DNA from: Brevundimonas goettingensis
GTDB taxonomy: Bacteria > Pseudomonadota > Alphaproteobacteria > Caulobacterales > Caulobacteraceae
Length of the DNA stretch: 64,000 bases
Direction: 5' to 3'
NCBI RefSeq assembly: GCF_017487405.1
Contig: NZ_CP062222.1
Coordinates: 3,519,001-3,583,000 of the forward strand
Part shown: positions 1 to 7,601 of the stretch, piece after piece
Position numbering within the stretch: the stretch's first letter is position 1
Layout: each line of letters starts with the position of its first letter
Position numbers and translations under genes: made by a program
The notes under the pieces: generated by a model
What the model was told of the DNA's origin: nothing
The model's input: the letters and a program-made list of their open reading frames with translations, nothing else
Database searches by the model: none

Positions 1-129
1 GGGCAGATTCAGCTCTCCCGCCGTGACAATCTCGTAATTTCCATCCAGCAGGGCCGCGATTTCGGGCACCTTGCCGGGGTTGTGAGTGGCCGCTACGAGC
101 CGCATCCCTTTGATAAGCTTGAGTTTCAT
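1..129 (-). CDS. rdgB: RdgB/HAM1-type non-canonical purine NTP pyrophosphatase, N-terminal part
   Basis: The first 43 codons of a minus-strand gene run off the left edge of the window. The translation contains RLVAATHNPGKVPEI, the THNxGK nucleotide-binding signature at the start of the ITPase/RdgB family. In this family the enzyme hydrolyses dITP and XTP to monophosphates, keeping deaminated purines out of DNA. The ATG at 129 is the first Met; a second Met at codon 9 lies closer to the usual family start, so the true start may be there. The rest of the gene is outside the window, so completeness cannot be judged. Confidence 0.85.
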   Translation of the reverse strand, partial: MKLKLIKGMRLVAATHNPGKVPEIAALLDGNYEIVTAGELNLP

Positions 130-335
130 CGCTCTTCACGTACCCCGTTACAATCCATTGCCAAAGTTTAATATCGTTAAACGATATGTAACGTGACCTT
201 CCCTGTAGCAAGGCCTATCTATGTTCTCACGAACGGGGGCTGCACCGTTCCAGAGATTGACGGAAACGCACAATCTTTACCTCGCAGTCATAACCGAGAG
301 GGCAATAAACGACCCCCTCAATCAGGAGAACCACG

Positions 336-452
336 ATGAACACGATGAACGCTTCGCTTTTCATGGACAAGGTCGGCAATGTGCTGGTCAACGCCGCCCT
401 GCTCGCCGCCCTGCCGACCGCTCTGGTCGCCATCCTCGTCCAGGCCTTCTGA
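336..452 (+). CDS. 38-residue hydrophobic small protein
   Basis: A short reading frame preceded by a clear AGGAG ribosome site (324-328), 7 bases before the ATG. The peptide begins MNTMNASLFMDK and continues with one hydrophobic stretch (about residues 14-37, Val/Leu/Ala rich) long enough for one membrane helix, ending in Phe. No family is recognised. Two hairpins follow it: GCACC/GGTGC at 470-486 and GGGGGTC/GACCCCC at 501-520. It precedes the DUF2975 gene by 199 bases, so it could be a leader peptide or a separate small membrane protein. Support is the good ribosome site and the membrane-like composition only. Confidence 0.5.
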   Translation: MNTMNASLFMDKVGNVLVNAALLAALPTALVAILVQAF

Positions 453-500
453 GACCGTCTACCGCGCTTTGCACCTCGATCGGTGCAGGGATTTGACCAT

Positions 501-520
501 GGGGGTCAGCGATGACCCCC
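501..520 (+). other. Hairpin downstream of the small ORF
   Basis: Perfect 7-bp inverted repeat GGGGGTC / GACCCCC with a 6-base loop. A weaker hairpin (GCACC/GGTGC) lies just before it at 470-486. No T-run follows, so it is not a classical intrinsic terminator. It may shield the 3' end of the small-ORF transcript or structure the leader of the DUF2975 gene. Confidence 0.4.
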
Positions 521-651
521 GGTTCACGGTAAAGACGTCCTGTGAGGCTTTGACGAGACCCATGAAGATCGCGATGAATAAGACCGCGACGGGGTTCGCC
601 GGACCCCGCGCGGCATTCGCCTCCTTCCCTCCGGCCTGAGCGACACGGCCG

Positions 652-1275
652 ATGCGTCTTCCGACCCTCGAGAATCTGAAAGGTCGGCTTCCCGCGAAGG
701 GCTTCAGGCCCCGGTTCGCCCTCCCTCTTCTTCGCGGCCCCCTGCGGACCCTCGGTCCCGGCTCGGTCGCCAGTCTTCTGAAGATCGCCCTCGACGTGGC
801 CTATGTGCTGCTGATGCTGCTGACCGCCGGCCTGCTCATCGCCTTCGTCGCCGCCATCTTCATCCCCATCTCCAACTACAACGTCACCGTCACCGCCCAT
901 GACGGCGGGCTGCAACAGCCCCTGACCCAGCCGCTGCTGCTGTTCGGCCTCGGGGCCCTGACGGCCTGGGTCGGTGGTTTCCTGCTGATCCTGCGCAACC
1001 TGCGCCTCATCTTCCGCACCCTGACCGCGGGCGATCCCTTCCGGCCCGAGAATGTGCGCCGGCTGCGCGCCATCGGCCTGACCCTGGCCACGGTGACGGC
1101 GGGCGTCTGGGTCGCCCAGGGCATGGTCGCCGCCGGCCTCGTGCCCGGACAGATGGACCCGCAGGGGTTCGGTGAGCTATTGACCCCCATCTTCTCCGTC
1201 CTGGTCGTCTTCGTCCTCGCCGAGGTGTTCCGCGAGGGCGCCCGTCTGCGACGCGAGAGCGAACTGACGATCTGA
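652..1275 (+). CDS. DUF2975 family membrane protein
   Basis: A 207-residue protein with four hydrophobic segments (roughly residues 48-75, 95-118, 143-162 and 176-192). It carries the DUF2975 pattern: GPGSVASLLKIALDV before the first helix, and an RLIFRTLTAGDPF loop followed by RLRAIG in the middle. The function of the family is unknown. DUF2975 proteins are typically paired with a small XRE/YozG-like regulator, as here (gene at 1358). The ATG at 652 has no strong ribosome site and the first 40 residues are basic and unlike the family, so the true start could be a non-ATG codon further in. A 42-bp palindromic repeat separates it from the regulator. Confidence 0.8.
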   Translation: MRLPTLENLKGRLPAKGFRPRFALPLLRGPLRTLGPGSVASLLKIALDVAYVLLMLLTAGLLIAFVAAIFIPISNYNVTVTAHDGGLQQPLTQPLLLFGLGALTAWVGGFLLILRNLRLIFRTLTAGDPFRPENVRRLRAIGLTLATVTAGVWVAQGMVAAGLVPGQMDPQGFGELLTPIFSVLVVFVLAEVFREGARLRRESELTI

Positions 1276-1301
1276 TGACGCTGCCCGCTCAACATTCCTC
1301 T

Positions 1302-1343
1302 GGCGCTCAAGTAGAGAGCCGCCGCGCGGCGAACGATAGCGCC
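1302..1343 (+). repeat. 42-bp palindromic repeat (REP-like), copy A
   Basis: This element begins GGCGCTCAAGTAG and ends GCGATAGCGCC-like (AACGATAGCGCC here), with self-complementary outer ends GGCGCT / AGCGCC and an internal GCCGC/GCGGC stem. Three further copies of exactly 42 bases occur at 37303-37344, 38360-38401 (inverted) and 63297-63338 (inverted). This copy lies between the DUF2975 gene and its partner regulator gene. Confidence 0.8.
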
Positions 1344-1357
1344 CCCCGAGATCAATA

Positions 1358-1600
1358 ATGGCCATCCGCATTCAGCTCGACCGCATCCTGCTCGAACGGC
1401 GCATGTCGTTGACCGAGCTCGCCGACCGCGTGGGCGTGACCCTGGCCAATCTTTCGATTCTCAAGACCGGCAAGGCGCGGGCGATCCGCTTCACGACCCT
1501 GGACGCCCTGTGCCGCGAGCTGAACTGCCAGCCCGGCGATCTGCTGGTGCATGAGCCGGGGCCGCAGGAGATGGGCTCCGACGGCGATAGCGACGACTGA
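1358..1600 (+). CDS. XRE/YozG-like helix-turn-helix transcriptional regulator
   Basis: An 80-residue DNA-binding protein that is nearly all helix-turn-helix. The segment MSLTELADRVGVTLANLSIL is the HTH and is followed by KTGKARAIRFTTLDALCRE and LNCQPGDLL, the signature of the short Cro/CI-like regulators encoded beside DUF2975 genes. A short acidic tail follows. The ATG at 1358 lies 15 bases after a palindromic repeat and has only a weak ribosome site. It probably regulates its own locus together with the membrane protein; that is inferred from neighbourhood, with no operator seen. Confidence 0.85.
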   Translation: MAIRIQLDRILLERRMSLTELADRVGVTLANLSILKTGKARAIRFTTLDALCRELNCQPGDLLVHEPGPQEMGSDGDSDD

Positions 1601-1603
1601 CCG

Positions 1604-2209
1604 GTGGCCAAGGGGCCTCCCGAAAAGCCTGCAGCGGACAAGGCTTCAGGGGATCTGACGTCCGAGGACCGCCGCATCTGGGCCCGGGTCTCGGGCTCGG
1701 TCACCCCGCCCAGGGCGCGCAAGGCCGCCCTCGTCATTCCCGGCGGTCCGCTCCCCGCCGATCCGCCCGCCAGCCTCGCCACGGCGACCACCCCGGCCAA
1801 ACGCCCCGTCGCCGGCAAACCGACCGCAAAGCCCCCAGGCAAACCCGCCTCCGTTCCGCCCGTCGCCTCCCACGCCCCCCGCGGCGCGCCCGAGGAGCTG
1901 GAGCCCCGCCGTCAGCGCCGCCTGTCGCGCGAACGCGATCCGATCGAGGACCGCATCGACCTGCACGGCTTTGGCCGGTTCGAGGCCGAGGACCAGCTGC
2001 GGGCCTTCCTCATGGGCTGTCAGGCGCGCGGGCTGAAGTCGGTGCTGGTCATCACGGGCCAGGGCCGGCGCGGCGGCGGGATCATCCGCGCCTCGGTCCA
2101 CGAATGGCTGCAGTCGCCGGGCTTGCGCCCCATTGTCTCCGGCTTCGCCTCGGCTCACCGTCGTCATGGTGGAGACGGCGCGATCTACGTCACGCTCAGG
2201 AAGAGCTGA
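1604..2209 (+). CDS. Smr domain protein (MutS2 C-terminal-like nuclease domain)
   Basis: A 201-residue protein with a GTG start 4 bases after the regulator stop. The N-terminal half is Pro/Ala/Lys rich and probably disordered. The C-terminal half from about residue 120 is an Smr domain: IDLHGFGRFEAEDQLRAFL, then VLVITGQGRRGGGIIRASV (the TGxGxxxxxGxLxxxV pattern), then the HRRHGGDGAIYVTLR end. Smr domains have nicking or RNA-cleaving activity in known cases; the role of stand-alone alphaproteobacterial copies is not settled. A strong terminator follows the stop. Confidence 0.88.
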   Translation: MAKGPPEKPAADKASGDLTSEDRRIWARVSGSVTPPRARKAALVIPGGPLPADPPASLATATTPAKRPVAGKPTAKPPGKPASVPPVASHAPRGAPEELEPRRQRRLSRERDPIEDRIDLHGFGRFEAEDQLRAFLMGCQARGLKSVLVITGQGRRGGGIIRASVHEWLQSPGLRPIVSGFASAHRRHGGDGAIYVTLRKS

Positions 2210-2217
2210 CACAGCAA

Positions 2218-2247
2218 AAGGGCCGGAGCATCGCTGCTCCGGCCCTT
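2218..2247. terminator. Bidirectional intrinsic terminator between smr and the M13 peptidase gene
   Basis: A perfect 13-bp stem, AAGGGCCGGAGCA paired with TGCTCCGGCCCTT, with a TCGC loop. It is flanked by A-rich sequence upstream and CCTTG downstream. It lies between two convergent genes and can serve both. Confidence 0.85.
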
Positions 2248-2270
2248 CCTTGTTCAGGCTCTCGCCCGTC

Positions 2271-4415
2271 TTACCAGATGTGAACCCGGTCGGCCGGGGT
2301 CAGATAGTATTTGGCGTCGGGCTGGACGTTGAAGGCCTCGTACCAGGCGTCCGAGTTGCGCAGCGGGCCGATGACGCGGAACATCGCCGGGCTGTGCGGG
2401 TCGGTGGCGACCTGCTGCTTGGCGGCTTCGTCGCGCATCTTCGACTGCCACACCTGGGCCCAGCCGTAGAAGAAGCGCTGGTCGCCGGTGGTGCCGTCCA
2501 GAACCGGGGCGGCCTGGCCGTTGAGCGAGATGTGATAGGCCTCCAGACCCACGGCCACGCCCGAGGCGTCGCCGATGTTCTCGCCCATCGTGAGCCCGCC
2601 CTGGACATGGTAGCCGGGCAGGGGTTCGAAGGCGTCGTACTGGGCGCCCAGACGCGTGGTCAGGGCCTGGAAATTCGCCTTGTCGGCCGGGGTCCACCAG
2701 TCGCGCAGCACGCCGTTGCCGTCGGATTTGGAGCCTTGGTCATCGAAGCCGTGGCCGATCTCGTGACCGATCACGCCGCCGATGCCGCCGTAGTTGACGG
2801 CCGGGTCCGCGTCCGGATCGAAGAAGGGCGGCTGCAGGATGGCGGCCGGGAAGACGATCTCGTTGTTCGACGAGTTGTAGTAGGCGTTCACCGTCTGGGG
2901 CGTCATGCCCCATTCGGCCTTGTCGACGGGCTTGTTCAGGCGGGCCAGCTGGTAGTTCCACTGGAAGATGCCGGTGCGTTCGGCGTTGCCGAACAGATCG
3001 TCCGGACGGATTTCCAGGCCCGAATAGTCACGCCACTTGTTCGGATAGCCGATCTTGACGGTGATCTTCGACAGCTTCTCCTGGGCCGCCGCCTTGGTCT
3101 CGGCGCCCATCCAGGTCAGGTTGGCGATCCTGTCGGACAGGGCCGAACGGATGTTGGAGACCAGCTGCTCCATCTTGGCCTTGGACTCGGCCGGGAAATA
3201 TTCGGCGACGTACAGACGGCCCGCGGCCTCGCCCAGGGAGCCCTCGGCGAAGGAGATGCCGCGCTTCTCGCGGCTGCGCTGTTCGGGCTGGCCCGACAGG
3301 TCGCGCGAACGGAACTCCCACTGGGCGTCGGCGAAGCGCCTGGACAGGCGCGGCGCGGCGTCGTCTGCGGTGTGGAAGGCTTCCCACGCCTGCAGCAGCT
3401 CGACCGGGGTCTGGGCGAAGATGGCCGCGATCTTGGGCATGGCCGTGTTCTGCGACACGATCAGGCGCGGCGCCGTACCCAGCTGGGCGGCGTCGAAATA
3501 GGCCTGCCAGGGGAAGCCCGGGGCCTCTTCGGCCAGTTTGGCGATGGTGTATTCGTTATAGGTCTTGTCGCGGTTGCGGTTCTCGATCGGCGTCCAGTGG
3601 GTCTCGGCGATCGAGGTTTCCAGGGCGACGATGGCGGCCGCGTTCTCGGCGGGCTTGTCCCAGCCGATCATGGTCAGCATGCGCTCGACATAGGCCTGGT
3701 ATTTGACCTTCTTGTCGGCGTAGCGCGGGTCCAGATAGTAGTCGCGGTTCGGCAGGCCGATGCCGCCCTGGCCGGCGGCGACGACGTAGCGGTCGGGCTG
3801 CTTGGCGTCGATGGTGATGCCGGTGCGGAAGAGGGAGCTGCCGAGGCGGCCCTGGGTGCCGCCCATCAGGACGGCCATCTTGTCACGGTTGTCGGCAGCG
3901 CGGATGGCGGCCAGATAGGGTTGCAGCGGCTGGGCGTCGAGCGCCTCGATGCGGGCCTCGTCCATATAGGCGCGGTAGGCGTCGGCGATCTTGGCCTCGT
4001 CGGTGCCCGGCGTCAGGTCGGTGCGGGCCGCCAGACCCAGGACCAGTTCCTTCATCCGGTTGTCCGACAGTTCGCGCAGCAGGGCGAACGAGCCGTAGGA
4101 GGTGCGGTCCGACGGGATGACCAGCGACTTCAGCGCGGTGCCGTTGGCGTATTCCATGAAGTTGTCGCCCGGATTCACCGTGGTGTCGCGGCCGGCGAGA
4201 TCGAAGCCCCAGGTCCCGTACTTGGGCGCCACCGTGCCCTGATAGCCCGAGCCGGTCGGACCCGACTGGAACAGGGCGACCGTGGCGCAGCTGTCGTCGA
4301 GGCACTCATGTTCGTCGCCCTGGGCGCTGAACAGGCCGGCGTCGACGGTCTGGGCGAAGGACGCGGCGGGCACGAGCAGGGCGCCGAGTGCGGCGCCGAG
4401 GAGAAGCTTCTTCAT
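2271..4415 (-). CDS. M13 (neprilysin/PepO-type) zinc metallopeptidase
   Basis: A 714-residue secreted endopeptidase. The first 22 residues are a signal peptide (MKKLLLGAALGALLVPAASFA). The catalytic motif HEIGH is at about 551-555, with the downstream GENIGD motif supplying the third zinc ligand Glu at about 612, and NAYYN upstream contributing to substrate binding. Length matches the family (about 680-750), and the C-terminus VHIW resembles the usual xxIW end. It probably degrades peptides in the periplasm. Transcribed alone, convergent with smr and divergent from the antiporter gene. Confidence 0.95.
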   Translation of the reverse strand: MKKLLLGAALGALLVPAASFAQTVDAGLFSAQGDEHECLDDSCATVALFQSGPTGSGYQGTVAPKYGTWGFDLAGRDTTVNPGDNFMEYANGTALKSLVIPSDRTSYGSFALLRELSDNRMKELVLGLAARTDLTPGTDEAKIADAYRAYMDEARIEALDAQPLQPYLAAIRAADNRDKMAVLMGGTQGRLGSSLFRTGITIDAKQPDRYVVAAGQGGIGLPNRDYYLDPRYADKKVKYQAYVERMLTMIGWDKPAENAAAIVALETSIAETHWTPIENRNRDKTYNEYTIAKLAEEAPGFPWQAYFDAAQLGTAPRLIVSQNTAMPKIAAIFAQTPVELLQAWEAFHTADDAAPRLSRRFADAQWEFRSRDLSGQPEQRSREKRGISFAEGSLGEAAGRLYVAEYFPAESKAKMEQLVSNIRSALSDRIANLTWMGAETKAAAQEKLSKITVKIGYPNKWRDYSGLEIRPDDLFGNAERTGIFQWNYQLARLNKPVDKAEWGMTPQTVNAYYNSSNNEIVFPAAILQPPFFDPDADPAVNYGGIGGVIGHEIGHGFDDQGSKSDGNGVLRDWWTPADKANFQALTTRLGAQYDAFEPLPGYHVQGGLTMGENIGDASGVAVGLEAYHISLNGQAAPVLDGTTGDQRFFYGWAQVWQSKMRDEAAKQQVATDPHSPAMFRVIGPLRNSDAWYEAFNVQPDAKYYLTPADRVHIW

Positions 4416-4546
4416 GTAGGAAATCAGTCCTGAAAGATCGGCGATTTTCGTCGAAATGAGCGGCGGATGAGGCCATGCGCGGCCGAAGCCAATATGGCGG
4501 TTCGGCGGCGAACCTACGCCGGACAGGGGGGGTGTCGCCTTAAAAA

Positions 4547-4560
4547 AGATTCATGAATCT
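4547..4560. promoter_or_regulatory. Perfect 14-bp palindrome with two GANTC sites
   Basis: AGATTCATGAATCT is fully self-complementary and holds GATTC and GAATC, both matching the CcrM methyltransferase target GANTC of Caulobacterales. It lies in the divergent region between the M13 peptidase and the antiporter genes, after an A-rich tract. It could be an operator or methylation-sensitive site; no regulator is assigned. Confidence 0.4.
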
Positions 4561-4625
4561 CAGCGACGGGATGGCGCCGGACCCGCGTTGAGACAAGATT
4601 GTCCCCGCAGCGAATTGGAGGACGA

Positions 4626-6482
4626 ATGGCGGGACACGGCGGCGGCGGCGAATACAAGGATCTGGTCGTCTTCCTGGCGGCGGCGGGCGTGGTGGTGCCC
4701 CTGTTCAGCCGGCTGAGGATCAGTCCGGTGCTGGGCTTCCTCGCCGCGGGCGTGGTCCTCGGTCCCCACGGCCTCGGCCAGCTGACTGCCGCCCTGCCCT
4801 GGCTGTCCTGGTTCACCATCAGCGATCCGGCCCAGATCGCCCAGCTCAGCGAGCTCGGCGTCGCCTTCCTTCTCTTTATGATCGGGCTGGAGCTGTCGTG
4901 GGAGCGGCTCAAGGCGATGCGCCGCCTCGTCTTCGGCTTCGGCCTGCTTCAGGTGCTGGTCTGCGCCCTGGTGCTGGGCGGCGGCTTCCTGGTTCTGGGC
5001 CAGTCCCTGGCCGCCGCCGCCGTGCTCGGCATGGCGCTGGCCCTGTCCTCGACCGCGGTGGTGATGCCGGTCATGGCCGAGAACGGGCGACTGAAGGGGG
5101 CCACCGGCCGGTCGACCTTCGCGGTCCTGCTGGCCCAGGACCTGGCCGTGGCGCCGATCCTGATCACCGCCTCGTTTCTCGCCGCCGCCGCCCATCCCGG
5201 CGGCCTGCTGCAGCCGGACCAGATCGGCCGCACCCTGTTCACCCTGGCCCCCGCCGCCCTCGGCCTCGCCCTGATCGTGGTTCTGGGCCGGGTCGTGCTC
5301 CGGCCTCTGTTCCGCTCGGTCACCCGTATCCGCAAACGGTCCCACGGGGGTCAGGAGCTGTTCGTCGCCCTGTGTCTGCTGGTCGTGGTCGGGACGGGGG
5401 TCGCGGCCCAGGCCGCCGGCCTTTCGATGAGCATCGGCGCCCTGATCGCCGGCCTGCTGATCGCAGAGACCGAGTACCGGCGCGAGGTCGAGATCAATAT
5501 CGAGCCGTTCAAGGGCCTGCTGCTCGGCGTCTTCTTTGTCGGCGTCGGCATCGGGCTGGACCTCAATGTCCTAGCCGCCGATCCGGTCTTCGTCTTCAGC
5601 CTGGCCCTTGCCATTACGGCCATCAAGGCGATCGCCATCTACGGCCTGGCCCGCCTCTGGAAGCTGGGCGCCCGCACGGCCATCGAAACCGCCCTGGTTC
5701 TGGGCCCGGCGGGGGAGTTCGCCTTCGTGGTCCTGAACACCGCCATGAACGAGGGTCTGGCCCCGCCCGCCTTCACCCAGGCCGTGCTGGTCTCCGCCAC
5801 CCTGTCGATGTTCACCGTGCCCCTGATGGCCTGGCTGGGGCTGAAGCTGGCCCGCAGGCTGGAGCCGCGTGACAACGAGGCCCCCGTGGTCCCGGCCGAG
5901 GCCCTGAACCCGGTGGTGCGAGAGGGCGCCGTCCTGATCGTCGGCTTCGGCCGGGTCGGGCGGCTGGTCGGCGAGATGCTGGCCGAACACAAGGTGCCCT
6001 TCATCGCCGTGGACGCCGATCCGGCCGCCGTCAGCGAGGCCCGACGCGAAGGTTTCGACATCTACTACGGCGACGCCGGCCGGGCCGAGATGCTGACCGC
6101 CTGCGGCATCGACACCGCCCGGGCCCTGGTCGTGACCATGGATGCGCCGTCCAAGGTGGACGAGGTGGTGATCGCCGCCCGGGCCCTGCGCGACGACATG
6201 ACCCTGATCGCCCGGGCCCGCGACGACCGTCACGCCGCCCGCCTCTACGGCCTCGGCGTCACCGACGCTGTGCCCGAGACCACCGAGGCCAGTTTGCAGC
6301 TTGCCGAGAACACCCTGGTCGACGTCGGCGTGCCCATGGGGCTGGTCCTGGCCTCTATCCACGAAAAGCGCGACGTTTTCCGCGCGGTGTTTCAGGCGGC
6401 GATTCCGGAAGAGCGGCGCGGTCGGGCGACCCGGGCCCTGCGCGGTTCTAGCGTTCGGAAACCGCTGGAAAATAAAGCGTGA
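4626..6482 (+). CDS. CPA2 family cation/proton antiporter (KefB/KefC-like) with TrkA-N domain
   Basis: A 618-residue integral membrane exchanger. The first ~390 residues form 11-13 hydrophobic segments of the Na+/H+ exchanger fold, including RISPVLGFLAAGVVLGPHGL and ALSSTAVVMPVM. After a short linker a cytoplasmic Rossmann domain starts at about residue 437 (VLIVGFGRVGRLVGEML, GxGxxG at 440-445), the TrkA-N/RCK nucleotide-binding regulator. The family exports K+ in exchange for H+. I chose the ATG at 4626, preceded by TTGGAGGA, over an in-frame TTG at 4599. The specific KefB, KefC or YbaL identity cannot be fixed; no KefF/KefG partner is adjacent. Confidence 0.9.
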   Translation: MAGHGGGGEYKDLVVFLAAAGVVVPLFSRLRISPVLGFLAAGVVLGPHGLGQLTAALPWLSWFTISDPAQIAQLSELGVAFLLFMIGLELSWERLKAMRRLVFGFGLLQVLVCALVLGGGFLVLGQSLAAAAVLGMALALSSTAVVMPVMAENGRLKGATGRSTFAVLLAQDLAVAPILITASFLAAAAHPGGLLQPDQIGRTLFTLAPAALGLALIVVLGRVVLRPLFRSVTRIRKRSHGGQELFVALCLLVVVGTGVAAQAAGLSMSIGALIAGLLIAETEYRREVEINIEPFKGLLLGVFFVGVGIGLDLNVLAADPVFVFSLALAITAIKAIAIYGLARLWKLGARTAIETALVLGPAGEFAFVVLNTAMNEGLAPPAFTQAVLVSATLSMFTVPLMAWLGLKLARRLEPRDNEAPVVPAEALNPVVREGAVLIVGFGRVGRLVGEMLAEHKVPFIAVDADPAAVSEARREGFDIYYGDAGRAEMLTACGIDTARALVVTMDAPSKVDEVVIAARALRDDMTLIARARDDRHAARLYGLGVTDAVPETTEASLQLAENTLVDVGVPMGLVLASIHEKRDVFRAVFQAAIPEERRGRATRALRGSSVRKPLENKA

Positions 6483-6602
6483 CCGTTCGCGACGGAATGT
6501 CGACATAACGCCGTTTATCCGGGGTGAGGCTTCCCCGACGCCACGCGGCGCGGAACGGCGCCGTTAATATTTGGACCCCATTTTCGTCATCGTTCCGTGA
6601 TG

Positions 6603-6632
6603 AAGACCCCCGTTCTCGGGGTAGCGTCTTTT
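6603..6632 (+). terminator. Possible intrinsic terminator after the antiporter gene
   Basis: An inner stem CCCCG/CGGGG with loop TTCT and an outer AAGAC/GTCTT pairing with a 4-base bulge, followed by TTTT. The bulge makes it imperfect. It lies 120 bases past the antiporter stop and 108 before the TetR start. Confidence 0.4.
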
Positions 6633-6740
6633 GGAGACCGGTGATTTTCGCCTTCAGGCGGCGCCGGAATTCGCAGTCGCCCCCATCTCCCCATCGTCCC
6701 CGGCGGTTCCCCCGTCGTCGGGTTTGAGTAAAGCATCTCC

Positions 6741-7406
6741 ATGTCCCAAACCGCCGCGATCGCCGACGCCCCTTCCCCCGATGACGTCGCCGGATCCGAA
6801 GCTCCCCGTATGAACCGCCGTCAGGCCGCCAAGGTGCGCACCCGTCAGAAGGTGCTGGACGCCGCTCGCGGCCTCTTTGCCGAGCGGGGCTATGAGCCCG
6901 CCACCATCCGCGACATCGCCAAGGGCGCGGGCATGTCCACGGGCGCCGTCTTCGCCAACTTCCAGGACAAGGCCGAGCTGTTCGAAGCCGTCCTGACCGA
7001 AGACATGACCAAACTGGCCGACACTGTGAAGGCCGGCGCCGGCGAGGGTTCGGTCAAGGCCCGTCTGGCCGCCGCCCTGACCGCCGGCTACCACGGCTCG
7101 CTGGACCAGCTGCCGCTGTTCCAGGCCATCGTCGCCCGTTCGTGGTTCCAGCCGCTGGCCGCCGAGACGCGCGCCCGCGCCGTGACCAAGCAACTGCTGG
7201 CCGTCATCACCCAGATTTTGCGTGACGGCGTCGGCAAGGGCGAGTTGTCGCAGGACGCCGACGTGCCGCTGCTGACCGACCTGCTGTGGGACGCCTATCT
7301 GTCGAACTACCGCCGCGCGGCCTACGACAGCTGGACCGAAGAGCAACTGTCGGCCCACGTCGCCAAACAGATCGACGTCATCCTCGCGGGCGCCCTGACG
7401 CGCTAG
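6741..7406 (+). CDS. TetR/AcrR family transcriptional regulator
   Basis: A 221-residue regulator. After a 30-residue acidic lead comes the TetR DNA-binding domain: TRQKVLDAARGLFAERGYE, TIRDIAKGAGMSTGAVFANF and DKAELFEAVL. The remaining helices form the ligand-binding and dimerisation domain typical of the family. The effector is unknown. It stands alone, with a repeat element after it and no obvious divergent target, so its regulon cannot be inferred here. The ATG at 6741 has only a weak ribosome site; a second Met at residue 24 is a less likely start. Confidence 0.92.
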   Translation: MSQTAAIADAPSPDDVAGSEAPRMNRRQAAKVRTRQKVLDAARGLFAERGYEPATIRDIAKGAGMSTGAVFANFQDKAELFEAVLTEDMTKLADTVKAGAGEGSVKARLAAALTAGYHGSLDQLPLFQAIVARSWFQPLAAETRARAVTKQLLAVITQILRDGVGKGELSQDADVPLLTDLLWDAYLSNYRRAAYDSWTEEQLSAHVAKQIDVILAGALTR

Positions 7407-7417
7407 GGGGACAGGTC

Positions 7418-7601
7418 TCCTCCCCGTGCGCAGCATGGGGAGGTGGCTCCGAGTTCTTCGCGAGGAGACGGAGGGGGCGACCGGGCGCTGCCAGTGAGCG
7501 CGTCACCGGTTCCTCACCTGAATCATCGCGTCGCCCCCTCCGTCTCGTCGGCTATCGCCTCCGATCCACCTCCCCATTCGCCCAGCGGCGAACGGGGAGG
7601 A
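7418..7601. repeat. Nested inverted-repeat intergenic element
   Basis: The outer ends TCCTCCCCG (7418-7426) and CGGGGAGGA (7593-7601) are complementary. Inside them a 17-bp perfect inverted repeat, GAGACGGAGGGGGCGAC (7465-7481) and GTCGCCCCCTCCGTCTC (7530-7546), forms a long stem. The whole block sits between the ends of two convergent genes. Short CCTCCCC/GGGGAGG pairs also occur at 15792-15818 and 39864-39884, suggesting a dispersed family of non-coding palindromes. Confidence 0.75.

Noticed and set aside
541..639. 25-codon frame beginning MKIAMNKTATG between the small ORF and the DUF2975 gene
   Set aside because: No ribosome site and no protein-like composition in its second half.
2133..4433. 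766-codon plus-strand frame opposite the M13 peptidase gene
   Set aside because: The opposite strand carries a complete metallopeptidase with signal peptide and HExxH; this frame is low-complexity shadow.
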